A model generated the notes under the pieces. It made no database searches. It was not told the origin of the DNA and was given only the letters and a program-made list of their open reading frames with translations. From Alcaligenaceae bacterium (GTDB lineage: Bacteria > Pseudomonadota > Gammaproteobacteria > Burkholderiales > Burkholderiaceae_B), in assembly GCA_947484295.1 (NCBI GenBank), contig CANKOW010000005.1, positions 1-38,741 of the forward strand: a DNA stretch of 38,741 nucleotides, written 5' to 3'. Both the position numbers and the translations under genes were made by a program. This document shows, piece by piece, positions 35,052 through 38,741 of the stretch (positions within the stretch are counted from its first letter, which is position 1; each line of letters begins with the position of its first letter).

Positions 35052-35774
35052 CTACCCCGTCAGCCCCACCGACAGCCCACCGCATACATAGAGCAGTTGC
35101 CCTGTGATGTAGCCGGCTTTCGGATCTAGAAACATGCAGATTGCATGCGCGACTTCGTCGGGCTCACCGAAGCGCCCGACCGGAACCGATGCCATGATTT
35201 TTTTAGTTTGTGGCAGGTCTGGGGGGTTGCTGTCCAAAAACAAATCGGTGGCAATCGGGCCCGGTGCAATCGCATTGACCGTAATGCCCTGACTTGCAGT
35301 CTCAAGCGCCCAAGTGCGGGTCATGCCGACCAAGCCTGCCTTGGTACCACCGTAAACAGTGCGGCCATCTTTGCCCAGCATCGCGCGGCTACTGAGGTTG
35401 ACGATACGACCATATTTGTTGGCACGCATCGCAGGTAGCACGCCCTGCATCAATAGCAAAGGTGCCACCATGTTTAAAGCTACCGTTTCTTCGATTTGCT
35501 CAAGAGTCACGTCTTGAATTTTTGCAACATGAATCATCGCCGCGTTATTGACCAGACTCAAAATCTGTTTTTTAGCGGCCCAGTCGCCAATGGCTTCACG
35601 TGTGCGCTTGGCGTTACCCAAGTCGACCGACTCAAAAATCTCGCCTGGCAATAACTGCTCAGGTGCGGTGCGGCTGAAGTTTAAGACCTCGTAGCCATCG
35701 CTAAGCAAACGCTCAACAACTGCACGACCAATACCGCGACTCCCGCCGGTGACTAGCGCTGTTGTCCCTTTCAT
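35052..35774 (-). CDS. SDR-family oxidoreductase
   Basis: This 240-residue classical short-chain dehydrogenase has TGGSRGIGRAV (cofactor binding), LVNNAAMIHV, a catalytic Ser in NLSSRAML, YGGTK (Tyr-x-x-x-Lys), and NAIAPGPIATDLF. The C-terminus YVCGGLSVG is FabG-like. It would oxidise a hydroxy group or reduce a keto group in the catabolic region. Its ATG overlaps the stop of the upstream Bug gene by 4 bp (ATGA), an unusual tight pairing of an exported binding protein and a cytoplasmic dehydrogenase that suggests one substrate route. Confidence 0.9.
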   Translation of the reverse strand: MKGTTALVTGGSRGIGRAVVERLLSDGYEVLNFSRTAPEQLLPGEIFESVDLGNAKRTREAIGDWAAKKQILSLVNNAAMIHVAKIQDVTLEQIEETVALNMVAPLLLMQGVLPAMRANKYGRIVNLSSRAMLGKDGRTVYGGTKAGLVGMTRTWALETASQGITVNAIAPGPIATDLFLDSNPPDLPQTKKIMASVPVGRFGEPDEVAHAICMFLDPKAGYITGQLLYVCGGLSVGLTG

Positions 35775-36769
35775 TGTGCTTGGATGCCACGTTCTTTAAT
35801 GAGCTTGCCCCATTTGGCGCGTTCGATATTTTCAAACGCAGCCAAATCGGCGCCAAATAAATTACCCGGCGTCGCGGCCAACCTGGCGTAAGCCTGTTCG
35901 ACTTTTTCAGATTTCAACCCGACACGCGCTGCTTCAATAAGCTTATCCATCACTGGCTGAGGGGTTCCTTTAGGCGCATAGATCGCAAACCAGGCGGTAA
36001 CGTCAAACCCGGCAACACCCCCTTCGACGAACGTAGGTAACTGTTCGGCTAGCGGGGTGCGCTGCAGTGACGTGACTGCGATCCCGCGTACGCGTGAGCC
36101 ATCTTTTATTTGATTGATCGAGCCCGACAAGTTATCAAACAATAAATCGATGTTACCGCCTATCAAAGCAGGCATCGAGGCTGATACCCCTTTGAAGGGT
36201 ACGTGCAACAACTCAACGCCGGCCATCGCCTCAAAATACGCGCCGGTCAAGTGCGGCGATGAGCCGATACCTGGCGTGCCGTAAGTGAGTTTTTTGTCTT
36301 TCGCCTCGCGCGCAGCTTTAATCACATCCGCCAACGACTTCCAGGGAGAGTTCGCCGCCACCACCAGCACATTAGGCGTAGTCGAGACTAGCGCGATCGG
36401 CAGCAAATCTTTACCCGGATCAAAGGTCATCTCGGTATACAAAAACGGATTGATTGCCTGTGTGCCAATCGTACCTAAACCAATCGTATAGCCATCAGGT
36501 TTGCTGCGCACCACACCTGCTAAACCGACGTTGCCGGCAGCACCAGGCTTGTTTTCAACCACAACGGTTTGCTTGAGCATGGCTTCCATGGCCTGCGCGA
36601 TCGAGCGGCCAAAAATATCAGCCGCGCCCGCTGCTGGATACGGCACAACTATGGTGAGGGACTTGTTTGGAAAATCTTGCGCTTGCGCCACGGGTGCGGC
36701 AACCAGCGAGAGTCCAGCAACCGCCAAGGCCGTGCACGACATGCGTTGAAAAAAATACTTGTATTTCAT
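35771..36769 (-). CDS. Bug/TctC-family solute-binding protein
   Basis: This 332-residue protein has a signal peptide (LAVAGLSLVAAPVAQAQ, cleavage after AQA) and the mature motif FPNKSLTIVVPYPAAGAADIFGR typical of Bug receptors. LLHVPFKGVSASMPAL is also family-typical. GGAG precedes the ATG. It is the second Bug protein of the region, in a minus-strand operon with the SDR, divergent from the acyl-CoA ligase. No TTT membrane components are in the window, so it must pair with a transporter encoded elsewhere. Confidence 0.94.
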   Translation of the reverse strand: MKYKYFFQRMSCTALAVAGLSLVAAPVAQAQDFPNKSLTIVVPYPAAGAADIFGRSIAQAMEAMLKQTVVVENKPGAAGNVGLAGVVRSKPDGYTIGLGTIGTQAINPFLYTEMTFDPGKDLLPIALVSTTPNVLVVAANSPWKSLADVIKAAREAKDKKLTYGTPGIGSSPHLTGAYFEAMAGVELLHVPFKGVSASMPALIGGNIDLLFDNLSGSINQIKDGSRVRGIAVTSLQRTPLAEQLPTFVEGGVAGFDVTAWFAIYAPKGTPQPVMDKLIEAARVGLKSEKVEQAYARLAATPGNLFGADLAAFENIERAKWGKLIKERGIQAQ

Positions 36770-36847
36770 TTAGCTTGAGCTCCAGTTACATTTCAGTCAC
36801 GCCGCACTGCAGCATACCTTGCCGAATCAGCGTGTGTCTGCGGCGAC

Positions 36848-36876
36848 CTGACGTATCGCTCGCGTATTCGTACTAT
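36848..36876 (+). promoter_or_regulatory. Candidate sigma-70 promoter for the acyl-CoA ligase gene
   Basis: CTGACG (36848-36853) and TACTAT (36871-36876) are spaced by 17 bp, each matching four of six consensus positions. Transcription starting just downstream would place the GTG at 36878 at the very start of the message, which favours the ATG at 36923 as the true translation start. Confidence 0.4.
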
Positions 36877-36922
36877 AGTGACAGATGTAAATATAGCAGT
36901 ACAAACCAACGGGTATTCTGGC

Positions 36923-38533
36923 ATGACAGCAACATCACTATTATTTTCTAAGCGCATGGCGGTCTTAGCCAAAACCCATGCCAATCATCCAGCCTTGATT
37001 GACCGCGACATTCCAACGACTTTTGCGGCGCTGCATCAACAAACACTACAGCTAGCCGGCAATATGGCCGCCATTGGCATCAAAGCCCATGACCGGGTTG
37101 CGGTATGGTTACCCAACTGCACGGCCTGGGTACAAACTTTTTTAGCCTGCGCCCACTTAGGCGCGACAGTCTTGGCTATCAACACTCGCTTTCGCAGTCA
37201 AGAGGTTGCCGACATTATCGGCCGTGGCAAGGCTGACTGGCTTGTGTTGTGGCCTGATTTCAAAGGCATCGCCTTTGCTAACATGCTCGCTGATATTCCC
37301 GAAAACTTGTTGGCGCGCCTGCGCGGTGTACTGGCGGTTGGCGAGCCCGGCAGTAACGCGATGACAGCAATCGCCAAGCGCGGGCATGTCTTGCACGCGT
37401 TTAGCGACCTACTTCAACAGACTCACCCCACCCCAAAAGCTTTCGGTCAGGCACCGGCGCTTTGCTTTACCACCTCAGGCACCACCTCGCTACCAAAGTT
37501 TGTCGTGCACGATCAGCACTCTTTGATTATTCACGCCGATTCAATGCAACAGGCGTTTGACTACGATCAGACCAGCCGCATTCTGGCGAGTGCGCCTTTT
37601 TGTGGCGCCTTTGGATTTTCGACCCTCACAGGTGGGCTGGCCACCGGCTGCACCGTTGTATGCGAACCAGTCTCTGACACACACAGCACGCTCGAACAAA
37701 TTCGTAAGCATCAGGTCACCCACACCTATGCCAATAACGAATCACTGTTAAAGCTCTTTGAAGCCGCCCCCTCTCCTGCTGCCTTTGCCACATGCAAGCT
37801 ATTTGGCTTTGCAAGTTTTTCACCCGCCATCACCAACTTGCTCGAAGAGGCTGAGCGCAACCACGTCGCGCTGACGGGCTTGTACGGCTCAAGTGAATTA
37901 CAAGCGCTGATGGCCGCGCAACCGCTTAACACTTCGCAAGGCGATGTCAGCGTACGCTATTTATCGGGCGGGCGACTGATTCACCCAGAGGCACGGGTGC
38001 GCGTGCGCGATCCGGCGACTGGTCAGTTGGCGCCACACGGAGAATCGGGCGAAATCGAAATCAAATGTGCTAGTCAGATGTTGAGCTATCTAGACAACCC
38101 CGATGCGACCGCACAAGCCTATACCCCTGATATCTTTTTTAAAACGGGCGACCTTGGCTATACGGTTAGCGACACTCAGTTTGTGTTTCAGACCCGCATG
38201 GGCGATTCGATGCGCTTATCTGGTTTTTTAGTCAACCCAGCAGAGATCGAACACGCCATCGAAGCACTGCCCGGCGTGCAAGCCTGCCAAGTCGTCGGTG
38301 CTACACAAGGTACAAAAATCTTACCCGTGGCGTTCGTGATCTTGTATGCGGGCTCGCAGGCAGATCCTGCTCGCTGGGCCACCGAATGCAAACGCACCAT
38401 GGCGGGCTACAAGGTACCGGTGCATTTTGAAGTGGTGAGCGAGTTTCCGACTATTCAAAGTGCCAACGCCGTCAAGATCTTAAAAAACAAACTGCGCGAA
38501 ATGGCCAGTGAAATCCTTGCGAGAAAATCCTAA
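36923..38533 (+). CDS. AMP-dependent acyl-CoA synthetase/ligase
   Basis: About 536 residues of the ANL superfamily. The phosphate loop reads FTTSGTTSLPK, followed by the TGLYGSSE substrate-side motif, FFKTGDLGY, and MGDSMRLSGFLVNPAEIE. The C-terminal domain ends with a catalytic-Lys-like NAVKILKNKLRE, where the usual Gly before Lys is replaced. It activates an organic acid to its CoA ester; the substrate is unknown, and aromatic, cyclic or branched acids are all possible. A GTG at 36878 would add 15 residues, but MTATSLLFSKR at 36923 gives a family-normal start. An acyl-CoA dehydrogenase gene follows without a gap. Confidence 0.9.
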   Translation: MTATSLLFSKRMAVLAKTHANHPALIDRDIPTTFAALHQQTLQLAGNMAAIGIKAHDRVAVWLPNCTAWVQTFLACAHLGATVLAINTRFRSQEVADIIGRGKADWLVLWPDFKGIAFANMLADIPENLLARLRGVLAVGEPGSNAMTAIAKRGHVLHAFSDLLQQTHPTPKAFGQAPALCFTTSGTTSLPKFVVHDQHSLIIHADSMQQAFDYDQTSRILASAPFCGAFGFSTLTGGLATGCTVVCEPVSDTHSTLEQIRKHQVTHTYANNESLLKLFEAAPSPAAFATCKLFGFASFSPAITNLLEEAERNHVALTGLYGSSELQALMAAQPLNTSQGDVSVRYLSGGRLIHPEARVRVRDPATGQLAPHGESGEIEIKCASQMLSYLDNPDATAQAYTPDIFFKTGDLGYTVSDTQFVFQTRMGDSMRLSGFLVNPAEIEHAIEALPGVQACQVVGATQGTKILPVAFVILYAGSQADPARWATECKRTMAGYKVPVHFEVVSEFPTIQSANAVKILKNKLREMASEILARKS

Positions 38534-38741
38534 ATGTTTAACCCCGATTCATTGCTCTTACCTTTTTTTGATGACAGTCATCGTCAGCTGCACGATGACT
38601 TACACAAGTGGTCTGCACAACGATTCACCAACCGCGTGCACCAAGGTAACGTCGATCAAACCTGCGTAGACCTCACACGCACGTTAGGTCAAGCGGGCTG
38701 GCTACGGTACTGTGTGCCGGCACAGTATGGCGGTGCCTTGC
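38534..38741 (+). CDS. Acyl-CoA dehydrogenase, N-terminal part (cut by window edge)
   Basis: The open frame starts with an ATG directly after the ligase stop and runs to the window edge (69 codons). It reads MFNPDSLLLPFFDDSHRQ and later LGQAGWLRYCVPAQYGGAL, matching the N-terminal helical domain of acyl-CoA dehydrogenases, where LGxxGWLxxxVPxxYGG is typical. The adjacent ligase and the isomerase-type crotonase upstream suggest a beta-oxidation-like route. The catalytic and FAD-binding parts are outside the window. Confidence 0.82.
   Translation, partial: MFNPDSLLLPFFDDSHRQLHDDLHKWSAQRFTNRVHQGNVDQTCVDLTRTLGQAGWLRYCVPAQYGGAL

Overview
The window looks like a chromosomal segment of a betaproteobacterium of the order Burkholderiales, most likely an Alcaligenaceae-type bacterium. 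This rests on the pyrG-kdsA-eno gene order, a three-domain Xaa-Pro aminopeptidase, pepA-holC, and two orphan Bug/TctC solute-binding proteins, a family greatly expanded in Bordetella, Alcaligenaceae and Comamonadaceae relatives. I placed it by family recognition only; no search was run. Coding density is high, no gene-free stretch exceeds 300 bp, and I see no tRNA, rRNA, insertion sequence, phage gene or CRISPR array.

Layout. 1-2681 (minus): housekeeping operon pyrG-kdsA-eno, with eno cut by the window edge. 2849-7315 (minus): a probable operon of acyl-CoA thioesterase, 3-oxoacid CoA-transferase A and B, a DedA membrane protein and an Xaa-Pro aminopeptidase; the dedA-pepP junction carries an imperfect tandem repeat. 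7458-11375 (plus): ETF-ubiquinone oxidoreductase, a DMT exporter, a cupin and an HSL-type esterase. 11390-19807: a sugar-acid or hydroxy-acid catabolic island. Its minus-strand genes are an IlvD/Edd dehydratase, an FAH-family hydrolase, two SDR dehydrogenases and an LDH2-type dehydrogenase; its plus-strand genes are a D-2-hydroxyacid dehydrogenase and a fused UxaA-type dehydratase. Two near-identical palindromes (ATTGGTCA core) in its control regions look like binding sites for one FCD-type GntR regulator that is not encoded here.

19814-24711 (minus): a CopD-like membrane protein, acetyl-CoA synthetase, a GlcG/HbpS protein and propionyl-CoA synthetase. 24831-29285: an NlpC/P60 lipoprotein, a DUF2325 protein behind a Fur-box-like site, a CysB-like LysR regulator, leucyl aminopeptidase and DNA polymerase III chi. 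29500-30204: a Bax-inhibitor-1 family protein followed by a clear intrinsic terminator.

30456-38741: an accessory catabolic region with an ECI2-like enoyl-CoA isomerase, an alpha/beta hydrolase, a signal-less NMT1-fold protein, a Bug protein and an RraA-family protein. A divergent minus-strand unit holds a Bug protein, an SDR and a small antitoxin-like protein. An acyl-CoA ligase and the start of an acyl-CoA dehydrogenase follow on the plus strand. Together these suggest import and CoA-dependent breakdown of an unidentified carboxylic acid.

The most interesting items are the shared operator and mixed enzyme set of the sugar-acid island, two independent tandem duplications sitting on gene ends (dedA/pepP and the NMT1-like gene), the Fur-controlled Cys-rich DUF2325 gene, and the cytoplasmic NMT1-fold protein.
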